The notes under the pieces: model-generated
The model's database searches: none
Seen by the model: only the letters and a program-made list of their open reading frames with translations
Told to the model about the DNA's origin: nothing
Assembly: GCF_026342735.1 (NCBI RefSeq)
Contig: NZ_JAPEMM010000001.1
Location: 4,278,001-4,342,000, forward strand
DNA: 64,000 nucleotides
Source of the DNA: Streptomyces sp. NBC_00193
GTDB taxonomy: Bacteria; Actinomycetota; Actinomycetes; Streptomycetales; Streptomycetaceae
Direction of reading: 5' to 3'
Shown here: one piece after another, positions 1 to 8,893 of the stretch
How the letters are laid out: the number at the start of each line of letters is the position of its first letter
Position numbering within the stretch: the stretch's first letter is position 1
Translations under genes and position numbers: made by a program

Positions 1-396
1 GTGGTAGAAGACCGCGGGGCCGGTGGCGTTGTCCACGTGCCCGGCGACCACGGCGGTGCCGGTGGCGCCCGGGGTGGTGCCCTCGCGGTACCAGCCCGCC
101 AGGTCCCGGCGGGCGGGCGGCGGTACTTCGAGACTGCCGTCGGCCTGCAGCCCGAGCCCGGTGAGCGGGGCGTCCACCCGGATGGACGGGATCCGGATCC
201 GGGTGGGAGGGGAGCCGGGGAGTGCGGCGATGGCCCCGGGGAAGCGGGCCTGGGCGCTCAGCGCCTCACCGGGGGAGGGCAGCGGAGGCCGGACGGGCTC
301 GCCCGAGCCGCTGCCGATGAGCCAGACGCCGATGCAGGTGGCGAGCGCGACGAGCCCACCGGCGCGGGCGCGGGCGCGGCGTGCCTCTGCCTCCAT
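1..396 (-). CDS. class F sortase, partial (3' end outside window)
   Basis: The first 132 codons of a membrane-anchored sortase. A short basic N-terminus is followed by one hydrophobic segment (about residues 13-26), a Pro/Ser linker, and the start of the sortase barrel with the motif RIRIPSIRVDAPLTGLGL. The likely catalytic His is residue 120, in VAGHVDN; the catalytic Cys and Arg lie off the window. ATG at 396 is the only good start ahead of the membrane segment. The gene follows the secreted protein at 549-1112 on the same strand, so the two are probably co-transcribed and may be enzyme and substrate. The family is inferred from the extracted motifs; class E is the alternative. Confidence 0.75.
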   Translation of the reverse strand, partial: MEAEARRARARAGGLVALATCIGVWLIGSGSGEPVRPPLPSPGEALSAQARFPGAIAALPGSPPTRIRIPSIRVDAPLTGLGLQADGSLEVPPPARRDLAGWYREGTTPGATGTAVVAGHVDNATGPAVFYH

Positions 397-548
397 GCGG
401 CCCCCTCGGCTTGGTGACGTGACGTGACGCGAGTGCGAACGTGGTGACTGGCCGTCGCCCGGCCCCGCGAACGGGGGGGGGACCTCGCGGGGCGGGCGAC
501 GGGGGACGGTACCGGTCGGACCGCGGCCGGAGCCGCGGTGGGCGTCCG

Positions 549-1112
549 TCAGTTCCGCGTGCCGCTCGCCCGGCGACGCAGGAACCAGGTACCGCCGACG
601 GCGGTGGCGGCCAGCACTGCCGCTCCCGCCGCGATCTTGGCGGGGTCGGTGGTGGTGGTCGTGCCACCGCCCACCCCGGTGCGCACGTGGCCCTGGGGGG
701 CCCGGTCGTGCTCGGTGACGATCAGGTCGCCGGTGGCGAACTTGCCGTTCGCGCAGGTGGCGCCGATCGAGTGGGTGCCGGGGTGGGCTCCGCGGGCGAC
801 CTGGAACTGTCCCACGACCACCTCCTTGTGGGTGCCCGGGGCCAGCTTGAAGCGGCCGCCCCCGACGGTGGTGGCGTCGCCCTCGGCGTGGCTGCCGGGA
901 CCGCATGCCTTCGTGTTCACCGTGACGGTGGTGCCGGGGGCGGCGGACTTGGGCCAGATCTCCAGCGGGGCGAAGTCGCCGGCCGCGAAGCCCGTCATGC
1001 CGAAGCCCGTCATGCCCAGGTCCGCGGCGGCGACCGCGCCGGCCACCGGTCCGGCGAACGCGACGGCGGTCAGCGCGGTGGCGGTGAGCACGTGGGCGGT
1101 GCGTCGGCGCAT
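549..1112 (-). CDS. secreted cell-surface protein with C-terminal anchor, probable sortase partner
   Basis: 187 residues. An N-terminal signal peptide (basic MRRR, hydrophobic core to about residue 29) is followed by a short repeat (GMTGF twice) and a beta-rich domain of about 100 residues with two Cys (in TKACGPGSH and GATCANGKF) that could form a disulfide. The C-terminus has a GHVRTGVGG stretch, a Thr-rich spacer, a hydrophobic helix and a positive tail (FLRRRASG). This is the tripartite layout of a sortase sorting signal, but there is no LPXTG or LAXTG box. The sortase gene starts 152 bp downstream on the same strand. Linkage to the sortase is inference. Confidence 0.75.
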   Translation of the reverse strand: MRRRTAHVLTATALTAVAFAGPVAGAVAAADLGMTGFGMTGFAAGDFAPLEIWPKSAAPGTTVTVNTKACGPGSHAEGDATTVGGGRFKLAPGTHKEVVVGQFQVARGAHPGTHSIGATCANGKFATGDLIVTEHDRAPQGHVRTGVGGGTTTTTDPAKIAAGAAVLAATAVGGTWFLRRRASGTRN

Positions 1113-1448
1113 GGCGGGTCTCCTGTGGACACGGGGTCGTGTCTCCGAGGTAACCCGGGCGGCCGGGTGGGCGCCTGCTGATGTGGTGTCAGATTAGCGT
1201 CTGGGGGATGGGATGGCGGGGTGTTCTCGCAGGTGGGGTGTGGTGAGAGGGCATTTGTGGGGCCCCACCCCGTCCGGGTGACGGTGGTCTCGCGGGTGCG
1301 GGTCGCCGCTGCGCGGAGCCGTCCCCGCCCCACCCTTTCACCGTTTCCCGGGGCGCCGCCCCGGACCCCGCGCCTCAAACGCCGGCGGGGCTGGTGGGGT
1401 GCGGGTGGCGTCGGGCTCGGCCCCGGGTCGGGTCAGGCCCGAGCCGGG
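1113..1448. other. intergenic region, no gene
   Basis: 336 bp between the secreted protein and the sensor kinase, both leftward. It contains one copy of a dispersed GC-rich palindromic repeat (1331-1393). The segment just upstream of 1112 must hold the promoter of the secreted-protein gene, but no convincing -10/-35 pair was identified. Confidence 0.5.
1331..1393 (+). repeat. dispersed intergenic palindromic repeat, copy 1
   Basis: The segment runs from CACCCTTTCACCG through GCGCCTCAAACGCCGGCGG. Nearly the same sequence occurs at 37435-37498 and, inverted, at 37527-37660. It lies between genes and contains a strong hairpin (CCCCGG / CCGGGG around the GGGCGCCGCCCC core). Repeats of this kind, with a 'cctcaaacgccgg' motif, are common between Streptomyces genes; here it lies downstream of the leftward histidine kinase and may end its transcript. 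Confidence 0.7.
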
Positions 1449-2726
1449 TCAGGCCGGAGGGAGGGTTAGCGTGGCCGCGGCCCCGGTGGGGGCGGGGTTC
1501 GTCAGGGCGAGGCGGGCGCCGATGACGTGGGCCTGGCCCAGGGCGATGGTCAGGCCCAGGCCCGTGCCCTGGCCGCGTTCCGTCGCGCCCGTCAGGAACC
1601 GCTGCGGGCCGTCCCGCAGCAGCGCCTCGGGGAAGCCCGGGCCCCGGTCCCGTACGGTCACCGTGTTCCCGGCCACCGTCACGGTGATCGGGCCCCCGCC
1701 GTGCCTGCGGGCGTTGACCAGCAGGTTCGTCAGGATCCGCTCCAGCCTCCGGACGTCCGTGCGGACGCGGGCCGTGCCGTCGGCGGCGCCCAGGACCTGC
1801 GCCTCCACCCCCGAGCGCCGGGTGACGGCCTCCACCAGCGGCCCCAGGGCGTGGACGTCCAGCTGGGCCACCTCCCGGTCCCCGTCCAGCCGGGCCACCT
1901 CCAGGAGGTCCTCCGTCAGACTGCACAGGGCCGCGACCCGGTCCCGTACCAGCTCCGTGGGCCGCCCCGGAGGGAGCAGTTCGGCGGCGGTGTGCAGACC
2001 GGTCAGCGGGGTCCGCAGCTCGTGCGCCACGTCCGCCGTGAACCGCTGCTCCGCCACCAGCCGCCGCTGCAGGCTCGCCGCCATCGTGTCGACCGCAGCG
2101 GACAGTTCGGCCACCTCGTTCCGCGTCCCCGGCACGCCCGACGGGCCTATCCGTGCGTCCAGTTCGCCCGTGCTGATCCGCCGGGCCGTCTCGGCCGCGG
2201 ACCGCAGGTCCTTGCTCAGCCGGCTGGCCAGCGCCGCCCCGCCGATCGCCGCGAGGGTGACGACGACCACCCCGAAGGCCATCAACTTCTGGTCCAGTTC
2301 CCACAGTTCCGACTGCTCCTCCGCCAGCGACTGCCGTACGGAGAGCACTTGGTCGCCGCCGACCGGCCGGGCCGCCCACACCGCCGGGTGGGGGCCGTGC
2401 AGGTCGAGGTAGGTGGTGCGCTGCCCGGCCAGGGCGGCCTGCCGCAGGGGTTCCGGCAGGCCCGGGCAGTCGAGGCGCGCGTCGGCCTCCCCGACCTTGT
2501 CGAAGTCGAGCTGGCCCGTGAGCTCGTACACCTGGCGCACCCGGACGAGCTGCGCGAGGGCGCTCTTGCGCGCCGCGTCGGCCACCTGGTCGGAGCGGGC
2601 CTCGTGGATCAGGACGCCGATGGTGAGCGCGACGAGGGAGCAGCCGGCGGCGAGCAGGACGGCGATCTTCCAGCGCAGGCCGAGGGAGTGCAGGAGGCGT
2701 CGGCTGCGGAGCAGGAAGCGCTTCAC
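1449..2726 (-). CDS. sensor histidine kinase (HAMP-HisKA-HATPase)
   Basis: 425 residues with a GTG start that shares GTGA with the stop of the upstream lipoprotein gene. Two membrane helices (about 19-41 and 148-168) flank an extracytoplasmic sensor region of roughly 105 residues. A HAMP domain follows (about 168-222), then the HisKA box FTADVAHELRTPL with phospho-acceptor His235, an N-box (NLLVNARRHG), a G1 box (DRGPGFP) and a G2 box (GTGLGLTIA), so the kinase looks catalytically intact. No response regulator gene is adjacent on either side, so it is an orphan within this window; the phosphotransfer partner is unknown. Coupling to the lipoprotein suggests a joint sensing role (inference). 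Confidence 0.9.
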   Translation of the reverse strand: MKRFLLRSRRLLHSLGLRWKIAVLLAAGCSLVALTIGVLIHEARSDQVADAARKSALAQLVRVRQVYELTGQLDFDKVGEADARLDCPGLPEPLRQAALAGQRTTYLDLHGPHPAVWAARPVGGDQVLSVRQSLAEEQSELWELDQKLMAFGVVVVTLAAIGGAALASRLSKDLRSAAETARRISTGELDARIGPSGVPGTRNEVAELSAAVDTMAASLQRRLVAEQRFTADVAHELRTPLTGLHTAAELLPPGRPTELVRDRVAALCSLTEDLLEVARLDGDREVAQLDVHALGPLVEAVTRRSGVEAQVLGAADGTARVRTDVRRLERILTNLLVNARRHGGGPITVTVAGNTVTVRDRGPGFPEALLRDGPQRFLTGATERGQGTGLGLTIALGQAHVIGARLALTNPAPTGAAATLTLPPA

Positions 2727-3433
2727 CGGCCGCCCCGGTTCGTGGGTGCGGGCGCTTCGGAGACGGTCGGCAGCGAGGCCGGGCAGGCGCGGGAGCTCGG
2801 TGCGGAGATGGCGTTGCCGAACTTGTGCTCGTCGCTGAGCACGCTCATCCGCTGGCCGTCCCAGTGGTAGCGGATGTCGTGCGCGGATCCGTCGTCGTCG
2901 GTGGTGCGGACCAGCAGGTCGGTGCCCACGGTCTCGGCGCTCATCCGCCGGCCGCTGGTGAACAGGATCGGAACGATCTTCCCGTCGGCCGCGGTGTAGA
3001 CGCTCAGCACCGAACGCCCGGTCTGGGTGTCGGCGGCGACGATCAGCTCGTGGTGTCCGTCGCCCGTCAGGTCCGCGTACCGGGCCGGCCGCAGCCCGGC
3101 CTTGCCGGGCTCCTGGATCTGCTTCCCCTCGCCGAAGCGCTTCATCGCCTTGTCCGCACGGACCACGGCCATCACGTCGACCTTCTCGATCCCTTCCGGC
3201 CCCACCGCGGGGGCACCGTCGAGCGGCCGCGGCGGCGGCACCCGGCCGGCCACCGCCGTACCGCCGGAGCTCGGGGACTCGGTCCACGAGGGCCAGAGCG
3301 GCTTCGGCCGGGGCTGGGCGGACACGGGCGGTGCGACCTCGCCGGGTCCGAGGCCCCCGGGTGCGGCGCAGCCGCCGAGGCCGGTGCAGAGCAGGGCGGC
3401 TGCGGCGATGCTGCGGAGGGTCGGTCGAGTCAT
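2723..3433 (-). CDS. lipoprotein with FG-GAP/VCBS-like calcium motif, coupled to histidine kinase
   Basis: 236 residues. The signal peptide ends in a lipobox (TGLGGC, Cys22), so it is a predicted outer-face lipoprotein. A Pro-rich linker (about 25-75) precedes a globular domain containing YADLTGDGHHELIVAAD, a DxTGDGxxE loop of the kind that binds calcium in integrin-like FG-GAP/VCBS repeats. The stop overlaps the kinase GTG by 4 bp, indicating translational coupling. This recalls other actinobacterial lipoprotein-kinase pairs (for example CseA with CseC), but the sequence differs and no regulator gene is present. A ligand-sensing or kinase-modulating role is inference. Confidence 0.8.
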   Translation of the reverse strand: MTRPTLRSIAAAALLCTGLGGCAAPGGLGPGEVAPPVSAQPRPKPLWPSWTESPSSGGTAVAGRVPPPRPLDGAPAVGPEGIEKVDVMAVVRADKAMKRFGEGKQIQEPGKAGLRPARYADLTGDGHHELIVAADTQTGRSVLSVYTAADGKIVPILFTSGRRMSAETVGTDLLVRTTDDDGSAHDIRYHWDGQRMSVLSDEHKFGNAISAPSSRACPASLPTVSEAPAPTNRGGR

Positions 3434-3648
3434 GGAAGGCGGAACCGTCGGGTGGTGGGGGGAGGGGGAGGGGGAGGGCGGGGTGCGGGAGGCAGACTGA
3501 CGGTAGACGGCGTCGGTCACAGGGACCGGGCGGTCGTGTAACAGCGGTGCGTAGGCGGGCTTCCGTGGCCGAAGTCGGGACTTTGGGCCCCGGCCCGAGG
3601 TCGGTGGGAGACCGGTCAGCAGCTCAGTCTGGATCGAGGGAGGTCCGC

Positions 3649-4113
3649 ATGACATCGGCCGATCGGCCGGAGGGCCAGGGCGAAGGAACGATTCCGCGGG
3701 GCGAGGAGCTCCCGTTCTTCGTCTACGGGACCCTGCGCCCCGGAGAGGTCAACCACGACCTGTTCCTGCGCGGCCGCACGGCCGCCGAGGAGCCCGCCCG
3801 CCTCCCGGACGCGGCCCTGTACGAGGGCCCCGGATACCCGTACGCCGTGGACCGCCCCGGCTCCGCGATAGCCGGAGAGCTGATCACCCCGGCCCCCGGG
3901 GCCTACGGGGAACTCCTCGTGGCGCTCGACCTGCTGGAGGAGTACGCGGGCCCCGGACACCCCGCCAACATCTACGACCGCACCGCCCGCGAGGCCCTGC
4001 GCCCCGACGGCACCCCGGTCCGCGCCTGGGTCTACCTGGCCGCCCCGCCCCTGGCCCACCACCTCGCCCGCTCCGGCACCCCCATCCCGGGCGGCGACTG
4101 GCTGCGCCGCTAG
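3649..4113 (+). CDS. gamma-glutamylcyclotransferase / AIG2-like family protein
   Basis: 154 residues. It carries the family hallmark FFVYGTLRPGEVNHDLF near the N-terminus (the YGTLR loop binds the gamma-glutamyl group) and an acidic segment LDLLEEYAGP where the catalytic Glu is expected. The domain is compact and has no signal or membrane segment, so it should be cytoplasmic. The start follows a GAGGGAGG ribosome site at the right distance. It converges on dnaG with 25 bp between stop codons. Substrate is unknown: the family contains both true gamma-glutamyl cyclotransferases and uncharacterised members. Confidence 0.8.
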   Translation: MTSADRPEGQGEGTIPRGEELPFFVYGTLRPGEVNHDLFLRGRTAAEEPARLPDAALYEGPGYPYAVDRPGSAIAGELITPAPGAYGELLVALDLLEEYAGPGHPANIYDRTAREALRPDGTPVRAWVYLAAPPLAHHLARSGTPIPGGDWLRR

Positions 4114-4138
4114 GGAGCACCCTTCGGGCCTACGGGCC

Positions 4139-6070
4139 CTACAGGCCTTCCGCGCCGCGGTTGCGCAGCCGCTGGCCGTACTGCTGGAGCACCCACAGCT
4201 CTTCCTGGACCGCCGCCAGCTGCTCCGGGGCGTCCTGGTGGCCCAGGCGCGCCAGGGTGCCCTGGATCTCGTGCACCCGGCGGTCGACCGCGCGGAGCCT
4301 GACCTGGACCAGCTGGACCCCGGCGTAGACCTCGTCCACGGTCTTCGCGTGGATGGCCTCGACGACGAGCTCGGTGACCAGCGCGCGGACGGTGTCGTTC
4401 GGCGCGGCGTCCCGGACCCGGGTCAGGTAGTCCTCGGTGCCGAGCGAAGCGCCGCCGGCGTCCAGGATGGCCTGGCGGACGGCCGCGTAAGGCGGGGCGG
4501 TGAACTCGTCCATCCCGTACGCGTCGAAGGCGGGGGAGACCAGGGCGGGGCGCTGGAGCGCCAGCTTGAGCAGCTCGCGCTCGGTGATGTGCGCGGGGCT
4601 GCGCAGGTTCAGCGCGGGGCCCGAGGGTGAGGCGGAGGGCGCCGGGATGTCCTCGTACGAGCGGCCGGAGTGACCGGAGCCACCGGAACCGCCGGACTGC
4701 CCCCGGCGCTGCTGCTGGGGCTGGTTGCCGCGCTCCCGGGCCCAGCGGTCGAGCTGGGCGATGCGCTTGACCACGAACTGCTCGTCACGCATGCCGAGCA
4801 TGCCCGCCAGCTGGACCGCGGATTCGTGCTGGATCGCGACGTTCTTGATCTTCTTGATGATCGGGGCGGCTTCCTCCAGGGCTGCCGCCCGCCCCGCCGG
4901 GTTCTCCAGGTTGTGCCGGGCCACGATGTGCTTCAGCGCGAACTCGAACAGCGGGGTGCGGGCCTCGACCAGGTCCGCCACGGCCGCGTCGCCCTTGGCC
5001 AGGCGCAGGTCGCAGGGGTCCATGCCGCCCGGGGCGATGGTGATGGAGGTCTCCGCGGCGAACTTCTGGTCGTCCTCGAAGGCGCGCAGCGCGGCCTTCT
5101 GCCCGGCCGCGTCCCCGTCGAAGGTGAAGATCACCTCGGCGGTCGCGTTGTCCATGAGCAGCCGGCGCAGGATCTTGATGTGGTCGCCGCCGAAGGCGGT
5201 GCCGCAGGTGGCGATCGCGGTGGTGACCCCGGCCATGTGGCAGGCCATGACGTCGGTGTAGCCCTCGACCACGACGGCCCGGGAGGTCTTGGCGATCTCC
5301 TTCTTGGCCAGGTCGATGCCGTACAGCACCTGGGACTTCTTGTAGATCGCCGTCTCGGGGGTGTTCAGGTACTTGGGCCCGTTGTCGTCGTCGCGCAGCT
5401 TGCGCGCGCCGAAGCCGACGACCTCGCCGCTGATGTCGCGGATGGGCCACATCAGCCGGCCGCGGAAGCGGTCGATGGGCTTTCCGCTGCGGCTGTCCTG
5501 GGCCAGGCCCGAGGTGATCAGTTCCTTGTCGCTGAAGCCCTTGCCGCGCAGGAAGCGCGTCAGGTGGTCCCAGCCGGCCGGGCTGTAGCCGACGCTGAAG
5601 TGCTGGGCGGCGGCCTGGTCGAAGCCGCGCTCGGCCAGGAACTTGCGGCCGATCTCCGCTTCGGCGCTGCCGAGCTGGTCCATGTAGAACTCGGCCGCGG
5701 CCTTGTGCGCCTCGACCAGCCGGATGCGCTCGCCGCGGCCGCTGGTGCCGGCGGTGTAGCCGCCCTCTTCGTACCGCAGGGTGATGCCGGCCAGGCCGGC
5801 GAGCCGTTCCACCGCCTCCGAGAAGGAGAGGTGGTCGATCTTCATGACGAAGTCGAGGGTGTCCCCGCCCGCCTGGCAGCCGAAGCAGTGGTAGAAGCCC
5901 TTGCTGGGGCTGACCTGGAAGGACGGGGACTTCTCGTCATGGAAGGGGCAGAGGCCCTTGAGGTTGCCGCCGCCCGCGTTGCGCAGCTGGAGGTACTCCG
6001 AGACCACGGCGTCGATCGGGACCGCGTCCCGTACCGCCTTCACGTCGTCGTCGTTGATCCGTCCTGCCAC
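4139..6070 (-). CDS. dnaG: DNA primase DnaG
   Basis: 643 residues, normal for actinobacterial primase. The N-terminal CHC2 zinc finger has ligands Cys41, His44, Cys62 and Cys65. The catalytic core follows (FRGRLMWPIRD, VVGFGARKL), then the TOPRIM centre with VVVEGYTDVMA and FDGDAAGQKAA, carrying the Glu and Asp residues that bind magnesium. A Gln/Gly/Ser-rich linker (about 450-480) leads to the helicase-binding C-terminal domain. It makes RNA primers at the replication fork with DnaB. It lies 34 bp downstream of the FAD reductase gene on the same strand, so the two are probably co-transcribed. Confidence 0.98.
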   Translation of the reverse strand: MAGRINDDDVKAVRDAVPIDAVVSEYLQLRNAGGGNLKGLCPFHDEKSPSFQVSPSKGFYHCFGCQAGGDTLDFVMKIDHLSFSEAVERLAGLAGITLRYEEGGYTAGTSGRGERIRLVEAHKAAAEFYMDQLGSAEAEIGRKFLAERGFDQAAAQHFSVGYSPAGWDHLTRFLRGKGFSDKELITSGLAQDSRSGKPIDRFRGRLMWPIRDISGEVVGFGARKLRDDDNGPKYLNTPETAIYKKSQVLYGIDLAKKEIAKTSRAVVVEGYTDVMACHMAGVTTAIATCGTAFGGDHIKILRRLLMDNATAEVIFTFDGDAAGQKAALRAFEDDQKFAAETSITIAPGGMDPCDLRLAKGDAAVADLVEARTPLFEFALKHIVARHNLENPAGRAAALEEAAPIIKKIKNVAIQHESAVQLAGMLGMRDEQFVVKRIAQLDRWARERGNQPQQQRRGQSGGSGGSGHSGRSYEDIPAPSASPSGPALNLRSPAHITERELLKLALQRPALVSPAFDAYGMDEFTAPPYAAVRQAILDAGGASLGTEDYLTRVRDAAPNDTVRALVTELVVEAIHAKTVDEVYAGVQLVQVRLRAVDRRVHEIQGTLARLGHQDAPEQLAAVQEELWVLQQYGQRLRNRGAEGL

Positions 6071-6104
6071 GCGTGAAGTCTACGGCCGGGCGGAGACAAT
6101 CCCG

Positions 6105-7379
6105 TCAGGCCCCCTCCGCCGGAACCAGGGCCGAGAGCGGAATCGAGGGATCCGCCAGCTTCTCGCGGTCCACGGGCGCCTTCGACCTGATCAGGGCCTG
6201 GATGTCCTCGGTGACGTCCCACACGTTCACGTTCATCCCGGCCAGCACCCGGCCGTCCGAGAGCCAGAAGGCGATGAACTCCCGCTTGCCCGCGTCCCCG
6301 CGGATCAGTACCTGGTCGTAGCCGCCCGCCGGGGCGTACCCCGAGTACTCCAGCCCCACGTCGTACTGGTCGGAGAAGAAGTACGGAACCCGGTCGTACG
6401 AGACCTCCTGCCCCAGCATCGCCCGGGCGGCGGCCGGACCCCCGTTGAGCGCGTTCGCCCAGTGCTCCACCCGCAGCCGGGCCCCCAGCACCGGGTGGTG
6501 CGCGGCCGCCACGTCGCCGACCGCGAAGACGTCCGGGTCGGAGGTGCGCAGCGAGGCGTCCACGGCGATCCCGCCCCCGTGCTCCCGGTCCACCAGGGCC
6601 AGGCCCGAGGTCTCCGCCAGCGCGGTCCGCGGGGCGGCCCCGATCGCCGCGAGGACCGCGTGCGCCGGGTGCTCCTCCCCGTCGTCCGTACGGGCCGCCA
6701 GCACCATGCCGTCGTGCCCGACGATCTCCGTTAGGTGGGACCCGAAGTGGAAGCGGACCCCGTGCTCGGTGTGCAGATCGGCGAAGAGCCGGCCGACCTC
6801 CGGCCCGAGCACCGCGTGCAGCGGGGTCGGCGCCGGCTCGATCACGGTGACCTCGGCCCCGTAACCGCGGGCGGCCGCGGCGACCTCCAGACCGATCCAG
6901 CCGGCGCCCGCGATCAGCAGGTGCCCGTTGTCCCGGCCCAGGCCGGCCAGCGCCTTGCGCAGCCGCTCCGCGTGCGAGAGCCGGCGCAGGTGGTGCACCC
7001 CGACCAGCTCGGTGCCCGGGATGTCGAGCCGGCGCGGTTCGGCGCCGGTGGCGAGGAGCAGCTTGTCGTAGGGCAGCGCCGTGCCGTCGCCGAGGACCAC
7101 CTTCTTGGCGTCCCGGTCGAGGTGGACCGCGGGCTGGCCGAGGTGCAGCTCGATGTCGGAGGCCGCGTACCAGGACGGCTCGTGGACGAAGACGCTGTCG
7201 CGCTCCTCCTTGCCCGCCAGGTAGCCCTTGGAGAGCGGGGGCCGCTCGTAGGGATGCTCGCGCTCGTCGCCGATGAGGATCACCCGCCCCGTGAACCCCT
7301 CGGACCTCAGCGTCTCGGCCGCCTTAGCCCCGGCGAGCCCTGCGCCGACGATGACGAACGTCCGGTGTGCGTCGACCAC
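6105..7379 (-). CDS. FAD/NAD(P)-dependent ferredoxin-reductase-like oxidoreductase
   Basis: 424 residues from a GTG start with AGGAGG six bases upstream; an ATG 15 bp further out has poorer spacing. The N-terminal FAD-binding Rossmann motif (VIVGAGLAGAKAAE) is followed by the family sequence HPYERPPLSKGYL, a second dinucleotide motif (LIAGAGWIGLEVAA) for NAD(P)H, and the FAD motif VFAVGDVAAAHHP. This layout is that of rubredoxin/putidaredoxin/BphA4-type reductases that pass electrons from NAD(P)H to a small iron-sulfur protein. No ferredoxin or P450 gene is adjacent, so the partner is unknown. It lies between dgt and dnaG, all leftward. Confidence 0.9.
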   Translation of the reverse strand: MVDAHRTFVIVGAGLAGAKAAETLRSEGFTGRVILIGDEREHPYERPPLSKGYLAGKEERDSVFVHEPSWYAASDIELHLGQPAVHLDRDAKKVVLGDGTALPYDKLLLATGAEPRRLDIPGTELVGVHHLRRLSHAERLRKALAGLGRDNGHLLIAGAGWIGLEVAAAARGYGAEVTVIEPAPTPLHAVLGPEVGRLFADLHTEHGVRFHFGSHLTEIVGHDGMVLAARTDDGEEHPAHAVLAAIGAAPRTALAETSGLALVDREHGGGIAVDASLRTSDPDVFAVGDVAAAHHPVLGARLRVEHWANALNGGPAAARAMLGQEVSYDRVPYFFSDQYDVGLEYSGYAPAGGYDQVLIRGDAGKREFIAFWLSDGRVLAGMNVNVWDVTEDIQALIRSKAPVDREKLADPSIPLSALVPAEGA

Positions 7380-7472
7380 CTGATGCCTCCTCATAACCTC
7401 TGCGCCACATGCGACCACATGCGAGCGTCCCGCACCGAGCCTGCCGCGTGAAGGGGGAGTGGCCCGATCGGC

Positions 7473-8816
7473 TCACCCTTCGGCGCGTCGCGCGCGCTGG
7501 GTGAGGCGGGCGTGCAGGGAGCGCGCGGAGGCGTCCGTGAGGGCAGCGATCTGGTCCACGACCGCCCGCTTCCTGGCCCGGTCGTCCGTGGCCTCGTCGA
7601 AGATCGCACGGAACTGCGGGTCCAGACCCTCGGGCGCGCGGGCGCTGACGGCCTCCGCGAGTTCGGCCAGGACGATGCGCTGATCGGCGCGGATCCGCTC
7701 CTGCTCGTCGCGCTGCATGACGTAGAGGTCGGCCACGGCCTTCAGCACCGCGCACTCGTTGCGGGCCTCGCGCGGCACCACCAGCTCCGCCGCGTACCGG
7801 GTCAGCCGGCCGGTCCCGTACGCCTGCCGGGTGGCGCCCTCGGCGGCCAGGCAGAAACGGCCGATCAGCTGGCTGGTCGCATCCTTCAGCCGGGCCTGGG
7901 CCACGGCCGAACCGTCGTACCCGTGCGGCCACCACTCCTGCTCCATCAGCCGGTCCAGGGCCTCGCGCAGCTCCTCCGGCTCCGTGTCGGCGGGCACGTA
8001 CCGGCCGATGGCCACCCGCCAGATCTCGGTGCGCTCGGGCTCGGCGAAGAGCAGGTTCGGGTCGAGGTGGCCGGCGTGCAGGCCGTCCTCGAAGTCGTGG
8101 ACGGAGTACGCCACGTCGTCCGACCAGTCCATGACCTGCGCCTCGAAGCACTTGCGGTCCGCGGGCGCGCCGCGGCGCAGCCACGCGAAGACCGGCAGGT
8201 CGTCCTCGTAGGCGCCGAACTTCACCGAGCCCGGGTCGGTGGGGTGGTCCCCGCGCGCCCAGGGGTACTTGGTGGCGGCGTCCAGGCAGGCCCGGGTGAG
8301 GTTGAGCCCGACGCTGACGAGCTCGCCGGTCGCCGGGTCGGGGACGAACCGCTTGGGCTCCAGCCGGGTCAGCAGGCGCAGCGACTGGGCGTTGCCCTCG
8401 AAACCGCCGCAGTCCTTGGCGAACTCGTTGAGCGCTTCCTCGCCGTTGTGGCCGAAGGGCGGGTGCCCCATGTCGTGCGACAGGCAGGCGGCTTCGACCA
8501 GATCGGGATCGCAGCCGAGCGCGGCACCGAGCTCGCGGCCCACCTGGGCGCATTCGAGCGAGTGCGTCAGCCGCGTACGAGGACTGGCGTCCCAGTCGTA
8601 CGAACGCGTCCCCGGGGTCACCACCTGCGTCTTCCCGGCGAGCCGGCGCAGCGCGGCGGAGTGCAGCACGCGGGCGCGGTCACGCTGGAAGGCGGTCCGC
8701 CCGGGCCGCTTGTCGGGCTCGACGGCCCAGCGCTCCGTATCGGCGGGCTCGTACGGCTCGCCGGACGGATCGAGGCCGGGTCGGACAGGTGCGGTGGTGC
8801 CTTCCATGCCTTCCAT
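7473..8816 (-). CDS. dgt: deoxyguanosinetriphosphate triphosphohydrolase (HD domain)
   Basis: 447 residues from the ATG at 8816; a second ATG three codons later and an upstream GTG/ATG are alternatives. Conserved blocks: FQRDRARVLHSAALRRLAGKTQV, RLTHSLECAQVGREL (metal ligand His85) and CLSHDMGHPPFGHNGE (His114-Asp115), the HD-phosphohydrolase metal site. The enzyme splits dNTPs into deoxynucleosides and tripolyphosphate, limiting dNTP pools. It sits upstream of the reductase and dnaG in the same direction, an arrangement pairing nucleotide-pool control with replication. The direct repeat CCATGCCTTCCATG at the start makes the exact N-terminus uncertain. Confidence 0.93.
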   Translation of the reverse strand: MEGMEGTTAPVRPGLDPSGEPYEPADTERWAVEPDKRPGRTAFQRDRARVLHSAALRRLAGKTQVVTPGTRSYDWDASPRTRLTHSLECAQVGRELGAALGCDPDLVEAACLSHDMGHPPFGHNGEEALNEFAKDCGGFEGNAQSLRLLTRLEPKRFVPDPATGELVSVGLNLTRACLDAATKYPWARGDHPTDPGSVKFGAYEDDLPVFAWLRRGAPADRKCFEAQVMDWSDDVAYSVHDFEDGLHAGHLDPNLLFAEPERTEIWRVAIGRYVPADTEPEELREALDRLMEQEWWPHGYDGSAVAQARLKDATSQLIGRFCLAAEGATRQAYGTGRLTRYAAELVVPREARNECAVLKAVADLYVMQRDEQERIRADQRIVLAELAEAVSARAPEGLDPQFRAIFDEATDDRARKRAVVDQIAALTDASARSLHARLTQRARRAEG

Positions 8817-8893
8817 GGTCCAAACGGTAACCGCACGAACCGACAAGACGAGTCAAGAGGAGCAATCCGAGCGATTGCGAACCAACCCGACCG

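Noticed and set aside
4670..6076. Rightward open frame opposite dnaG
   Set aside because: Antisense shadow of dnaG with repetitive Gly/Asp/Val composition.
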